The notes: generated by a model from the sequence alone, not told the origin. Shown: positions 23,983 to 33,162, counted from the stretch's first letter. The stretch is 64,000 bases of DNA from Bacillota bacterium (GCA_023388515.1 JAEWGD010000006.1:1-64000), one strand, 5' to 3'. Program-made: numbers and translations.

Positions 23983-25401
23983 TTGAATAAGGTTAATGAA
24001 GAATGTGGAGTTTTTGGAGTATATAACAAGAATAATTCAGATGTAACATTACTGACATATATGGCATTGTATGCTCTTCAGCACAGGGGACAGGAGAGCT
24101 GTGGGATAGTGGTTAATGATAAGGGTGTTTTTTCTTATCATAAAGATTTAGGTTTAGTGCCTGAGGTATTTGATAAAACCCATCTTGATAGGCTAGGCGA
24201 TGGAAATATTGCGATAGGTCATGTACGCTACTCTACGACAGGAAAGCCTAATCGTTCAAACGCACAGCCATTGGTTGTAAGGCATATAAAAGGGCCTATG
24301 TCGATAGCACATAATGGAAACCTAATTAATGCAAGAGAATTAAGGGAATACTATGAGTTAAAGGGTGGCATTTTTCACAATACAAATGATACCGAAGTAA
24401 TTTCCTATGTAATTACTGAACAAAGACTTATTCAGCCATCAATAGAAAAAGCTATTGAACAAGCTTTGTATAAAATTAAGGGTGCGTATTCATTAGTAAT
24501 CATGTCACCAAAAAAACTAATTGCAGCAAGAGATCCATATGGATTTAAACCACTTTGCATGGGAAAATGCAGTGATGGGTCTATTGTATTTGCATCTGAA
24601 TCATGTGCATTAGATAGCGTTGACGCTGAATTTGAGAGGGATATACTTCCTGGAGAAATTGTAGTAGTAGATGAAAGTGGAGTTCGCTCAATAAAAACAC
24701 ATTGTAGTAAAACGTCCTCTCTATGTGTATTTGAGTTTGTTTACTTTGCAAGACCTGATTCAGTTATTGAAGGAGTCAGCGTTCAAAAAGCTAGATTAAG
24801 GGCAGGAAAAACTTTATGGGAGGAACATCCAGTGGATGCTGATGTTGTTATTGGCGTTCCAGATAGTGGACTTGACGCTGCACTTGGTTTTGCCAATGCC
24901 TCTGGAATTCCATATGGTGTAGGTTTTATTAAGAACAGATATGTTGGGCGAACTTTTATACAGCCGACACAGGCACAGCGTGCAGATGCGGTTAAAATTA
25001 AACTAAATGTTGTTAAGGACGTAGTAAAAGGAAAAAAAGTAGTGTTAGTTGATGACAGTATAGTAAGAGGAACTACCTGTGCAAGAATTGTAAATCTACT
25101 TCGTGAAGCTGGTGCTGCTGAAGTTCATATGAGGGTATCAAGCCCACCTTTTACAAATCCATGTTATTTTGGAACGGACATTGACAGTAAGGATAAGTTA
25201 ATTGCGTGTCAGATGGATTTAGACCATATTGCAGCACATATAGGTGTTGATACACTTGGATATTTAAGTGTCGATGGTGTATTAAACATTGCAAAAGAGG
25301 CAAGTTGTACATTTTGTTCTGGCTGTTTCACAGGGAAATACCCTATGGAAGTGCCAAAGGAGATACCGAAGGATAAGTTTGAAAAAAAGATTGGTCAATA
25401 A
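23983..25401 (+). CDS. purF: Amidophosphoribosyltransferase
   Basis: 472 residues. It carries out the first committed step: PRPP plus glutamine to phosphoribosylamine. The N-terminal glutaminase nucleophile is the Cys of NEECGVFGVY (codon 24004-24006), preceded by a short propeptide that is removed in this family. The PRPP loop is VVLVDDSIVRGTTC near residue 355. Cysteines near the C-terminus (CTFCSGCF and others) fit the iron-sulfur class of PurF found in Bacillus. I take the TTG at 23983, with GTGAGG 9 bases upstream, as the start; a GTG at 23968 is the alternative. Confidence 0.94.
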   Translation: MNKVNEECGVFGVYNKNNSDVTLLTYMALYALQHRGQESCGIVVNDKGVFSYHKDLGLVPEVFDKTHLDRLGDGNIAIGHVRYSTTGKPNRSNAQPLVVRHIKGPMSIAHNGNLINARELREYYELKGGIFHNTNDTEVISYVITEQRLIQPSIEKAIEQALYKIKGAYSLVIMSPKKLIAARDPYGFKPLCMGKCSDGSIVFASESCALDSVDAEFERDILPGEIVVVDESGVRSIKTHCSKTSSLCVFEFVYFARPDSVIEGVSVQKARLRAGKTLWEEHPVDADVVIGVPDSGLDAALGFANASGIPYGVGFIKNRYVGRTFIQPTQAQRADAVKIKLNVVKDVVKGKKVVLVDDSIVRGTTCARIVNLLREAGAAEVHMRVSSPPFTNPCYFGTDIDSKDKLIACQMDLDHIAAHIGVDTLGYLSVDGVLNIAKEASCTFCSGCFTGKYPMEVPKEIPKDKFEKKIGQ

Positions 25402-25460
25402 CAATTTTTTTACAAAATTTAGCTATGAATGAATATTAGATAATCTATGGAGGATTTTAA

Positions 25461-26495
25461 ATGAGAAGCTATTCGGAAAGCTATAAATCAGCAGGGGTTG
25501 ACGTTACTGCTGGTTATAAGGCAGTAGAACTAATGAAATCACACGTTGCAAGGACAATGGTGAACGGAGTGACTCCAGACATTGGTGGATTTGGAGGACT
25601 CTTCGAATTGGACATGACAGGTATAAACAAGCCTGTTTTGGTTTCAGGAACTGACGGTGTCGGAACAAAACTAAAGATTGCATTTATGGTTGATAAGCAT
25701 AATACAGTTGGTATAGATTGTGTCGCAATGTGTGTAAATGATATTATTTGCAGTGGAGCAAAACCTTTATTTTTCCTTGATTATATAGCTGTTGGCAAGA
25801 ATTATCCTGAAAAGATTGCTGAAATTGTTTCAGGAATTGCTGAGGGATGTGTGCAGGCAGGTTGTGTACTAACTGGAGGAGAAACAGCAGAAATGCCAGG
25901 GTTTTATCCTATTGATGAGTATGATTTAGCTGGCTTTGCTGTTGGTGTTGTTGATAAAGATAAAATAATACAGCCTAATGAACAAAAGGCTGGGGATGTG
26001 CTTATTGCGATAAAATCAAGTGGTGTTCATTCAAATGGCTTTTCATTAGTAAGAAAAGTATTCACTGTAAATGGGCAGACTCTTGCAAGATATTTTTCTG
26101 ACCTCACATGTACTTTAGGGGAGTGTTTGATGACTCCTACAAAAATATATGTTAAGGCGATATTAAATTTACTTGATGAAGTAAAGGTAAAATCGATAAC
26201 CCATATAACGGGTGGAGGATTTTATGAGAATATACCACGTTCATTGCCAAATGGACTATCAGCTAAAATTGAAAGAAACTCTATACAGGTGCTACCAATA
26301 TTTGATTTAATTTCAAGGACAGGGCATATTCCAGAGAGAGATATGTTTAACACATTTAATATGGGTGTAGGAATGGTGGTTTGTGTTGATAAAAATGATG
26401 TTGATAAAACATTATCATCATTAAAGGCAAGTGGCGAGGAAGCTTATGTACTTGGAGAACTTATAAACAGCGATGAGGGAGTTATTCTTTGTTAG
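25461..26495 (+). CDS. purM: AIR synthetase (FGAM cyclo-ligase)
   Basis: 344 residues. It closes the imidazole ring of FGAM with ATP. Seen: SYKSAGVDVTAGYKAVEL at the N-terminus, PVLVSGTDGVGTKLKIAF near residue 60, CVNDIICSGAKPLFFLDY near 95, and ITHITGGGFYENIPRSLP near 250. GGAGG lies before the ATG. The end overlaps nothing; purN starts 67 bases later. Confidence 0.95.
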   Translation: MRSYSESYKSAGVDVTAGYKAVELMKSHVARTMVNGVTPDIGGFGGLFELDMTGINKPVLVSGTDGVGTKLKIAFMVDKHNTVGIDCVAMCVNDIICSGAKPLFFLDYIAVGKNYPEKIAEIVSGIAEGCVQAGCVLTGGETAEMPGFYPIDEYDLAGFAVGVVDKDKIIQPNEQKAGDVLIAIKSSGVHSNGFSLVRKVFTVNGQTLARYFSDLTCTLGECLMTPTKIYVKAILNLLDEVKVKSITHITGGGFYENIPRSLPNGLSAKIERNSIQVLPIFDLISRTGHIPERDMFNTFNMGVGMVVCVDKNDVDKTLSSLKASGEEAYVLGELINSDEGVILC

Positions 26496-26562
26496 TTTTG
26501 TAATAACCCTAGGTTATACAAAATGTATAACTTTAGTGATAGGCATAAAAGGAGCGGATGTC

Positions 26563-27192
26563 ATGAAAAATATAGTTGTACTCGTATCAGGTGGAGGTAC
26601 AAATCTGCAAGCACTAATAGATGCACAAAATAGAGGAGATATTATAAATGGAAAGATTTCATGTGTAATATCCTCAAAATCTAATGCATACGCACTGACA
26701 AGGGCAATGGATAATGGTATTCCTACTAGGATTATTCAAGCAAAGGATTATAAAGACAATATTGCTTATAGTAAAGCCATTCATGAGGCTTTGTATGAGG
26801 AATATGCTGATATAATTGTGCTTGCAGGGTTCATGACAATACTTGATGAATTAGTTATAAAAGCCTATCCTTATAAGATAATTAATGTTCATCCGTCCTT
26901 AATTCCATCATTTTGTGGCAAAGGATATTATGGGATTAGCGTTCATGAGGCTGTGCTTGAATCTGGTGTTAAGCTAACAGGTGCAACTGTACACTTTGTA
27001 AATGAGATTGCAGATGGTGGAGCAATAATTTTGCAAAAGGCTGTTGAGGTTAAAAAAAGTGATACTCCTGAGGTGTTACAAAAACGAGTAATGGAAGAGG
27101 CAGAGTGGAAGATACTGCCTGAGGCTGTATCATTATTTTGTCAAGATAAAATTGAAATTATAGATAATAAAGCATTTATAATAGAGGATTAA
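26563..27192 (+). CDS. purN: GAR transformylase
   Basis: 209 residues. A formyltransferase using 10-formyl-THF. Motifs: VVLVSGGGTNLQAL at the N-terminus, VLAGFMTILDE near residue 87, the catalytic INVHPSLIPSF near 107 (Asn and His), and GATVHFVNEIADGGAII near 140 with the third catalytic Asp. The ATG at 26563 has AAAGGAG at a good distance; an upstream frame start at 26473 lies inside purM and is rejected. Confidence 0.94.
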   Translation: MKNIVVLVSGGGTNLQALIDAQNRGDIINGKISCVISSKSNAYALTRAMDNGIPTRIIQAKDYKDNIAYSKAIHEALYEEYADIIVLAGFMTILDELVIKAYPYKIINVHPSLIPSFCGKGYYGISVHEAVLESGVKLTGATVHFVNEIADGGAIILQKAVEVKKSDTPEVLQKRVMEEAEWKILPEAVSLFCQDKIEIIDNKAFIIED

Positions 27193-27218
27193 ATTCTAGT
27201 TAAAACGGAGGACAGTTA

Positions 27219-27932
27219 ATGGAAATGATTTCAATAGATAAAGAGCTAAAGGGTAATTCTTATCCTGGTAGAGGGATTATCATAGGTAAATCTAAAGATG
27301 GAAACCACGCTGTTACAGCATATTTTATCATGGGTAGAAGTGAAAATAGCCGTAATAGAATATTTGTTGAGGATGGCGATGGTATCCGAACGCAGGCATT
27401 TGACTCATCTAAAATGGTTGATCCAAGCCTAATTATATATTCGCCTGTAAGGGTTTTAGGTAATAAGATTATTGTGACAAATGGTGACCAAACTGACACA
27501 ATATTTGATCTAATGAACAACCAGCTTACATTTGAACAGGCTCTTAGAACAAGAGCGTTTGAACCAGATGCACCGAATTATACACCAAGAATTTCTGGAA
27601 TTGTAAAGCTTGAAGATGAGGATTTCAACTATGCAATTTCAATTTTGAAGTCGGCAAATGGCAATGCTGAGTCATGCCAACGTTTTAATTTTGCATATAA
27701 AAACCCTGTAAATGGCGAGGGGCATTTTATTCATACTTACAAATGTGATGGCGACCCTATTCCAAGCTTTGAAGGTGAGCCAAAGCTTATCGCTGTATCT
27801 GATGATATTGATGAGTTCACAAGTTTGCTTTGGGATAGCTTAAATGAGGACAACAAGGTATCTCTTTTTGTAAGATATGTTGACTTGAAGTCTAAGGAAA
27901 TATCAACTAGAATTATAAATAAAAATAATTAA
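27219..27932 (+). CDS. purO: IMP cyclohydrolase, PurO-type (PF07826 family)
   Basis: 237 residues. The N-terminus NSYPGRGIIIGKSKDGNHAV, then AYFIMGRSENSRNRIFV and PSLIIYSPVRVLG, matches the IMP cyclohydrolase family first characterised in archaea as PurO, not the N-terminal half of bacterial PurH. It would close FAICAR to IMP, the last step. Directly after it comes a stand-alone AICAR transformylase, so the two together replace bifunctional PurH. GGAGG sits 7 bases before the ATG. The symbol is given by family, since some bacterial members are only annotated as cyclohydrolase-like. Confidence 0.85.
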   Translation: MEMISIDKELKGNSYPGRGIIIGKSKDGNHAVTAYFIMGRSENSRNRIFVEDGDGIRTQAFDSSKMVDPSLIIYSPVRVLGNKIIVTNGDQTDTIFDLMNNQLTFEQALRTRAFEPDAPNYTPRISGIVKLEDEDFNYAISILKSANGNAESCQRFNFAYKNPVNGEGHFIHTYKCDGDPIPSFEGEPKLIAVSDDIDEFTSLLWDSLNEDNKVSLFVRYVDLKSKEISTRIINKNN

Positions 27933-27945
27933 ATATATAAAAAAT

Positions 27946-28003
27946 GAGCCTTTATCCGCCTAAAGGCTTCATTAAAGTATAAATATTTCGGCGGAACAAG
28001 GAG
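27946..28003 (+). promoter_or_regulatory. Candidate pseudoknot leader of the AICAR transformylase gene
   Basis: A 9-bp hairpin, GAGCCTTTA (27946-27954) with TAAAGGCTT (27961-27969), encloses exactly TCCGCC (27955-27960). The complement GGCGGA lies at 27990-27995, three bases before the AAGGAG of the next gene, across a 20-base A/T-rich linker. The hairpin and the loop pairing together would make an H-type pseudoknot whose second stem abuts the ribosome site. It could instead be a plain hairpin. It does not show the conserved core of the ZTP (pfl) riboswitch. Pairing was worked out by eye. Confidence 0.4.
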
Positions 28004-28009
28004 TAGCAT

Positions 28010-29188
28010 ATGTCAAAGGAATTAAAGTTAAAATATGGATGCAACCCTAATCAAAAGCCTTCAAGGATATTTATTGAAGATGGTGAATTGCCGATAGAGG
28101 TTTTAAATGGTAATCCAGGATATATAAATTTACTAGATGCTTTTAATGGTTGGCAGCTTGTAAAAGAGTTAAAGGCATCAACTGGTATGTGTGCAGCGAC
28201 TTCATTTAAGCATGTTTCGCCTGCTGGTGCTGCAGTTGGTGAGCCATTATCTGATACCTTGAAAAAGATATATTTCGTTGATGATTTAGGTGAGTTGTCA
28301 CCAATGGCTTGTGCTTATGCAAGGGCTAGAGGTGCAGATAGAATGTCATCATATGGTGATTTTATTGCATTGTCTGACACTTGCGATGTTGCAACAGCAA
28401 AAATGATTCAGCGTGAAGTATCAGATGGAATTATTGCTCCTAATTATACAGATGAAGCGTTGGAGATACTTAAATCCAAGAGAAAAGGAACATATAATAT
28501 TATCAAGATTGATAAAGATTATGTTCCAAAGTCAATTGAACAGAAACAGGTTTTTGGTATAACATTTGAACAGGGTAGAAATGACTTAAAGATTGATAAT
28601 TCTATGCTTGAAAATATTGTTACTGATAATAAAAATATTACTGATGATAAAAAACGTGATTTAATTATTTCATTAATCACTTTGAAATATACGCAGTCAA
28701 ACTCGGTTTGCTATGTTAAAGATGGTCAAGCTATCGGCATCGGTGCTGGTCAGCAATCTAGAATTCATTGCACAAGGCTTGCTGGTAATAAAGCTGATAT
28801 TTGGTGGCTAAGACAGGCTGAACAGGTTTTGAATTTGAAGTTTGTTGATGATATTCGCAGAGCGGATAGGGATAATGCAATAGACATCTACATTTCAGAG
28901 GAATATATGGATGTGCTTGCTGAAGGAGTTTGGCAGAATATATTTAAGGAAAAACCTGAGGTATTTACAAAGGAAATGCAGAAAGCTTGGCTTGAAAAGA
29001 ATACAGGGGTATGTTTAGGTTCAGATGCATTTTTCCCATTCGGAGATAATATTGAACGTGCTTATAAGAGTGGTGTGTCATTTATTGCACAACCAGGAGG
29101 CTCAATTAGAGATGACAATGTTATTGAAACCTGTAATAAATACAATATTGCAATGGCATTTACAGGCATACGTTTATTTCACCACTAA
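28010..29188 (+). CDS. purH: AICAR transformylase, stand-alone (PurH C-terminal domain)
   Basis: 392 residues, the size of the AICAR transformylase half of PurH alone; the N-terminal cyclohydrolase (MGS-like) domain is absent. The catalytic Lys-His pair is in SFKHVSPAGAAVG near residue 66. Other family stretches: MACAYARARGADRMSSYGDF near 105, LKYTQSNSVCYVKDG near 225, and SDAFFPFGDNIERA near 345. It formylates AICAR with 10-formyl-THF. The PurO-type gene upstream would perform the following ring closure. AAGGAG lies 6 bases before the ATG and next to a possible pseudoknot. Confidence 0.9.
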   Translation: MSKELKLKYGCNPNQKPSRIFIEDGELPIEVLNGNPGYINLLDAFNGWQLVKELKASTGMCAATSFKHVSPAGAAVGEPLSDTLKKIYFVDDLGELSPMACAYARARGADRMSSYGDFIALSDTCDVATAKMIQREVSDGIIAPNYTDEALEILKSKRKGTYNIIKIDKDYVPKSIEQKQVFGITFEQGRNDLKIDNSMLENIVTDNKNITDDKKRDLIISLITLKYTQSNSVCYVKDGQAIGIGAGQQSRIHCTRLAGNKADIWWLRQAEQVLNLKFVDDIRRADRDNAIDIYISEEYMDVLAEGVWQNIFKEKPEVFTKEMQKAWLEKNTGVCLGSDAFFPFGDNIERAYKSGVSFIAQPGGSIRDDNVIETCNKYNIAMAFTGIRLFHH

Positions 29189-29203
29189 GATGGAGTATAA
29201 ATT

Positions 29204-29368
29204 ATGAAAGACAAAAAAATATTCACTATTATAGGTGTAATTTGCATACTTTTGGCGATTGGAGTTATTGTTTTTGCTTTGGCTAACGATAAGCATCTTA
29301 ATTTTATTATGGTTTTGCCATTATTTTGTGCAGTGGGCTGCCTGATTATTGCCAGAATGTCAAAGTAA
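29204..29368 (+). CDS. Small membrane protein inside the purine cluster
   Basis: 54 residues, too short for many gene finders. It starts MKDKKIFTIIGVICILLAIG, a hydrophobic helix to about residue 26, then a polar ANDKHLN turn and a second helix ending in IARMSK. A GATGGAG site lies 9 bases before the ATG, and the gaps to its neighbours are 15 bases on either side, so it is very likely translated. It sits between the AICAR transformylase gene and purD. I do not recognise a family. Confidence 0.6.
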   Translation: MKDKKIFTIIGVICILLAIGVIVFALANDKHLNFIMVLPLFCAVGCLIIARMSK

Positions 29369-29383
29369 CCGTTGGAGGTAAAA

Positions 29384-30664
29384 ATGAAAATATTAGTTGT
29401 TGGTGGCGGCGGACGTGAACATGGAATTATAATGAAGCTTGCGGAAAGTAGTAAGGTGGATAAGCTTTACTGCACTCCTGGCAATGGTGGAATTTCAAAA
29501 TATGCTGAATGTTTTTCAGTTAAAGCAGATGATATAAGCGGAGTTGTGGCACTTGCTAAGAAAATATCAGCAGAAATGGTTATTGTTGCACCTGATGACC
29601 CTCTTGTCTTGGGTATGGTTGACGCACTAAATACTGAAGGTTTTATGACATTTGGGCCAAATAAAGCTGCTGCAATAATTGAGGGGAGTAAGGTTTTTTC
29701 TAAGGATTTGATGAAAAAATATAATATTCCTACAGCAAAGTATGAAGTATTTGACAATACTAAAGATGCTGTTGCATATATTGAGAAAGAAAATACATAC
29801 CCAACTGTTGTAAAAGCAGACGGTCTTGCATTGGGTAAGGGCGTTATTATTGCAGAAAATTTTGATGAGGCTAAAGATGCAATTAACTCAATTATGGAGG
29901 ATAAAATTTTTGGCGAAAGTGGCTCAAAGGTTGTAATTGAGGAGTTTTTAACAGGTCCAGAAGTGTCTGTGCTATGCTTTACTGATGGAAAAACAATTAA
30001 ACCTATGATATCATCTATGGACCACAAGAGAGCATTGGATAATGACGAGGGTTTAAATACTGGGGGCATGGGGACTGTATCTCCTAACCCTTATTATACT
30101 AATAGTATAGCTGACGATTGTATGAAAAAGATTTTTCAGCCTACTGTTGATGCTATGAATAGTGAAGGAAGAACGTTTAAGGGCTGTTTGTACTTTGGTT
30201 TAATGCTGACTCCTAATGGCATAAAAGTTATTGAATATAATTGTAGGTTTGGTGACCCTGAAACACAGGTTGTTTTACCATTGTTAAAGACTGATTTAGT
30301 TGATATTATGCAGGCTATTTATGAGGATAGACTTAGCGAAGTTGATATAGAATGGGAAGATGGTTCTGTTGCTTGTGTAGTTTTAGCAAGTGGTGGTTAT
30401 CCTCAAAAGTATGAAACTGGAAAACAAATAAAGGGCTTAGATGATAAAGGACAGATAAATAATGCGTTGATTTATCATGCTGGTACAAAGGTTGAAAATG
30501 GCTCTTTCTTGACTTCTGGAGGCAGAGTTTTAGGCGTTACTGCAAAGGGTAAGGACTTGAATGAGGCTATAGATAAGGCATATAAGGCTGTTAATTTGAT
30601 AAATTTTGATGGAAAGCATTTCAGAAAAGATATAGGAAAGAAAGCAGTTTCAGTATTGAATTAG
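29384..30664 (+). CDS. purD: GAR synthetase (phosphoribosylamine-glycine ligase)
   Basis: 426 residues, an ATP-grasp ligase. Seen: MKILVVGGGGREHGI at the N-terminus, YPTVVKADGLALGKGVIIAE near residue 140, VIEEFLTGPEVSVLCFTDG near 190, NTGGMGTVSPNPYY near 225 and NCRFGDPETQVVLPLL near 287. The ATG at 29384 has GGAGG 6 bases upstream, better than the ATG four codons earlier. It is the last purine gene of the cluster, which lacks purL/S/Q, purB and purK. Confidence 0.95.
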   Translation: MKILVVGGGGREHGIIMKLAESSKVDKLYCTPGNGGISKYAECFSVKADDISGVVALAKKISAEMVIVAPDDPLVLGMVDALNTEGFMTFGPNKAAAIIEGSKVFSKDLMKKYNIPTAKYEVFDNTKDAVAYIEKENTYPTVVKADGLALGKGVIIAENFDEAKDAINSIMEDKIFGESGSKVVIEEFLTGPEVSVLCFTDGKTIKPMISSMDHKRALDNDEGLNTGGMGTVSPNPYYTNSIADDCMKKIFQPTVDAMNSEGRTFKGCLYFGLMLTPNGIKVIEYNCRFGDPETQVVLPLLKTDLVDIMQAIYEDRLSEVDIEWEDGSVACVVLASGGYPQKYETGKQIKGLDDKGQINNALIYHAGTKVENGSFLTSGGRVLGVTAKGKDLNEAIDKAYKAVNLINFDGKHFRKDIGKKAVSVLN

Positions 30665-30693
30665 TTGATAGATAATTTAAAGGGGGCTTGCAG

Positions 30694-31320
30694 TTGAAAA
30701 AGATATTTAATTTTAAAAATTGCATTATTATGGGTATATACTCAAATATAATGTTTATATTATTCATAATTATCTGCTTATTTTACTATGATTTATATGG
30801 TGATTCGGGCATAGCAAGCACTCCGTTTGAGATTACAGCGTTTACTATTGAAGCGTTAGGTTTTATTTTGATGGCGATTTCAATTTTAGGTATTATTTTG
30901 TTGGTTAGGCAAAGGATGGTCATGAAAGTACTCATGGCAACTTATTTAGTTATAGAAGTCATCATAATGCTAATGGATTTTAAGTTTTTGTCGCTTGGCG
31001 ATTGGTATAATGGTTATTCAAGGATTTTGATTATTTCACACGCTGTTTTCTCAGCAATAGTTTGTTTGAGTTATTTGTCGCTTAACCATAAAAAACTCCC
31101 TTTCCAAATTGTAGTAGGCATTGCAGCTTGTATAATGCTTGCTGGAATGTTCTGTATTGTTTATAATATCAGAATTTACGCTAGTGTACTTACGAATTCT
31201 TTTGCTTATCTTTTTCTGTATGTAGCAATGTTAATTCAATTAAATTTAGAAGTTTTAGAGGTCGATTGCTATGGAGATAAAGCAAATGTAGTTGAATATA
31301 AAAGTTCCTTTTTTGATTAG
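30694..31320 (+). CDS. Membrane protein of unknown function
   Basis: About 208 residues with six hydrophobic segments (roughly 12-32, 48-74, 80-98, 115-130, 137-157 and 165-185) and a short polar C-terminus. No known motif is recognised. A strong AAGGGGG lies 7 bases before a TTG at 30694, preferred to the TTG two codons earlier. It follows purD after 29 bases and precedes uvrC by 24, so it may be cotranscribed with both. Confidence 0.65.
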   Translation: MKKIFNFKNCIIMGIYSNIMFILFIIICLFYYDLYGDSGIASTPFEITAFTIEALGFILMAISILGIILLVRQRMVMKVLMATYLVIEVIIMLMDFKFLSLGDWYNGYSRILIISHAVFSAIVCLSYLSLNHKKLPFQIVVGIAACIMLAGMFCIVYNIRIYASVLTNSFAYLFLYVAMLIQLNLEVLEVDCYGDKANVVEYKSSFFD

Positions 31321-31344
31321 CAATTCTTGGAGGTGTAGTCCTAA

Positions 31345-33162
31345 ATGAATGAACGCTTGCCTTATCTTCGTGAAAAGACATCAAGGTTAACGGTTTCACC
31401 AGGAGTATACCTAATGAAAGATAAGCAGGGCAAAATAATATATATTGGGAAAGCTAAAAATCTTAAAAATCGTGTAACAAGTTATTTTAGAGAAACTCCT
31501 GACCATACTCTAAAGGTTATTAAAATGGTATCATTGGTTTATGAGTATGACTTTATTGTAACGGATACAGAGTATGAGGCTTTGGTTTTAGAATGTAGCT
31601 TGATAAAACAACATAAGCCTAAATATAATATTCTTTTAAAAGATGATAAAGGCTATCATTATATTAAGGTTTCTAATGATGATTTTCCACGAATAACTGC
31701 TGAAAAACAGTTGAGTGATGATGGAAATTACCTAGGACCATATACTAGCTCGACTGTTACAAAACAGGCTGTTAACGAAGCTAATTTGGTTTTTAAGCTA
31801 CCTACCTGCAAACGTAAATTTCCTCAGGAATTCAAAAAAGACAGACCTTGCTTATATTATTATATTAGTCAATGTATGGGGACTTGCATTGGAAATATGA
31901 GTGCTACTAAGTATAATGAACTTGTTTCGCAAGCGATTGAATATATCAAAAATGGAAGTCATGCCTCAATTGAGAGGATGCAACGGGAGATGGAAGAAGC
32001 ATCTGAAAGTTTAGATTATGAACGTGCTGCAATATTGCGTGATAGAATTTCAGCAATTTCTAAAGCTAGCGAATCTCAGAAGATTGTGGATAATGAGCTA
32101 AGGCATACTGATGTAATTGCTGTTGCACAGAATGCAGGTGGTTCATGTGTTGCAATATTGATGTATCGTGATGGAAGATTATTTGATAAGTCAACATATA
32201 TTTTCAATGATAGTGATAATGAAGAGGATATTTTAGAGGCATTCATTGCACAATATTATCAAACGAATGACATTCCAAAGCTGATATTAGTTGAACGGGA
32301 ATTGCCAAATAAAGAGTTAATAGAAGAATTACTGCGTGGAAGGTGCAATCATGCAGTTCATTTATTATATAGGCAAAGGGGAAATTCATTGAAGTTAATT
32401 ATGCTTGCAAAAAATAATGCAAGCGAACATTTATCAATAGTGGTTGGTCGAACGGGCAAGGAAATTATTGCGTTAGAGGAACTAGCAAAGCTTTTAGGCA
32501 TGGATAAACAACCACAATATATAGAAGCGTATGATATTTCAAACTTGGGGTCAACTGCAATGGTTGCGGGAATGGCAGTGTTTGAAAATGGTAGACCGTT
32601 GAAGAGTGCGTATAAGCGGTTTTCTATTAAGAATGTGAATATACAGAATGACTATGAGTGTATGAGAGAGGTTTTAGTAAGGCGATTTAACAGGTATTTT
32701 GAAGGTGAGGATGAGGGGTTTTCGCGTCTGCCTGATTTAATATTTGTTGATGGTGGTAAAGGTCATGTTAATGCAGTAGAACCTGTTTTACGGGAGATGG
32801 GGATAACTGTGCCTGTTTTTGGTCTTGTAAAGGATAATACGCATCGAACACGAGCAATAGCATCAAGTGGCTCAGAAATATCAGTTACAAGTACAAAATC
32901 TGCATTTATGCTTATTACACGAATTCAAGATGAAATGCATCGTTTTGCTATATCATATCAGAGGTCTAAACACGCAAAAATCACCTATGAATTAGAACTT
33001 ACAAAAATAAAAGGAATAGGTGTGAAAAAAGCACAAAGACTATTAATGAAGTATAAAACAAAAAGTGCATTAAAGTCGGCGACTGTTGAAGAACTTTCAA
33101 AAGTTTTAGGAGTTAAAGAGGAAACTGCAGTTGAAGTCTACAATTTTATAGAGAAATTATAG
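31345..33162 (+). CDS. uvrC: UvrABC system protein C
   Basis: 605 residues. It makes the dual incisions of nucleotide excision repair. The N-terminal GIY-YIG nuclease is seen in PGVYLMKDKQGKIIYIGKAK near residue 18. The UVR (UvrB-binding) helix is around 203-235 (RMQREMEEASESLDYERAA). The second nuclease, RNase H-like, is around 395-500 (EAYDISNLGS, DLIFVDGGKGHV), and a tandem helix-hairpin-helix ends the protein (LTKIKGIGVKKAQRLL). A GGAGGTG site precedes the ATG. uvrA and uvrB are not here. Confidence 0.96.
   Translation: MNERLPYLREKTSRLTVSPGVYLMKDKQGKIIYIGKAKNLKNRVTSYFRETPDHTLKVIKMVSLVYEYDFIVTDTEYEALVLECSLIKQHKPKYNILLKDDKGYHYIKVSNDDFPRITAEKQLSDDGNYLGPYTSSTVTKQAVNEANLVFKLPTCKRKFPQEFKKDRPCLYYYISQCMGTCIGNMSATKYNELVSQAIEYIKNGSHASIERMQREMEEASESLDYERAAILRDRISAISKASESQKIVDNELRHTDVIAVAQNAGGSCVAILMYRDGRLFDKSTYIFNDSDNEEDILEAFIAQYYQTNDIPKLILVERELPNKELIEELLRGRCNHAVHLLYRQRGNSLKLIMLAKNNASEHLSIVVGRTGKEIIALEELAKLLGMDKQPQYIEAYDISNLGSTAMVAGMAVFENGRPLKSAYKRFSIKNVNIQNDYECMREVLVRRFNRYFEGEDEGFSRLPDLIFVDGGKGHVNAVEPVLREMGITVPVFGLVKDNTHRTRAIASSGSEISVTSTKSAFMLITRIQDEMHRFAISYQRSKHAKITYELELTKIKGIGVKKAQRLLMKYKTKSALKSATVEELSKVLGVKEETAVEVYNFIEKL

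Noticed and set aside
26473..26562. Upstream start for purN
   Set aside because: It begins inside purM and adds 30 residues not found in the family; the ATG at 26563 has a good ribosome site.
27946..28003. The AICAR transformylase leader as a ZTP (pfl) riboswitch
   Set aside because: The conserved pfl core (CUGGCG, GGGGAG and CCGCCUGGGC stretches) is not present; only the gene context matches.
29467..30069. 200-codon open frame on the minus strand inside purD
   Set aside because: It lies wholly within purD, has no ribosome site, and reads as a Ser/Leu/Phe-rich shadow of the real frame.
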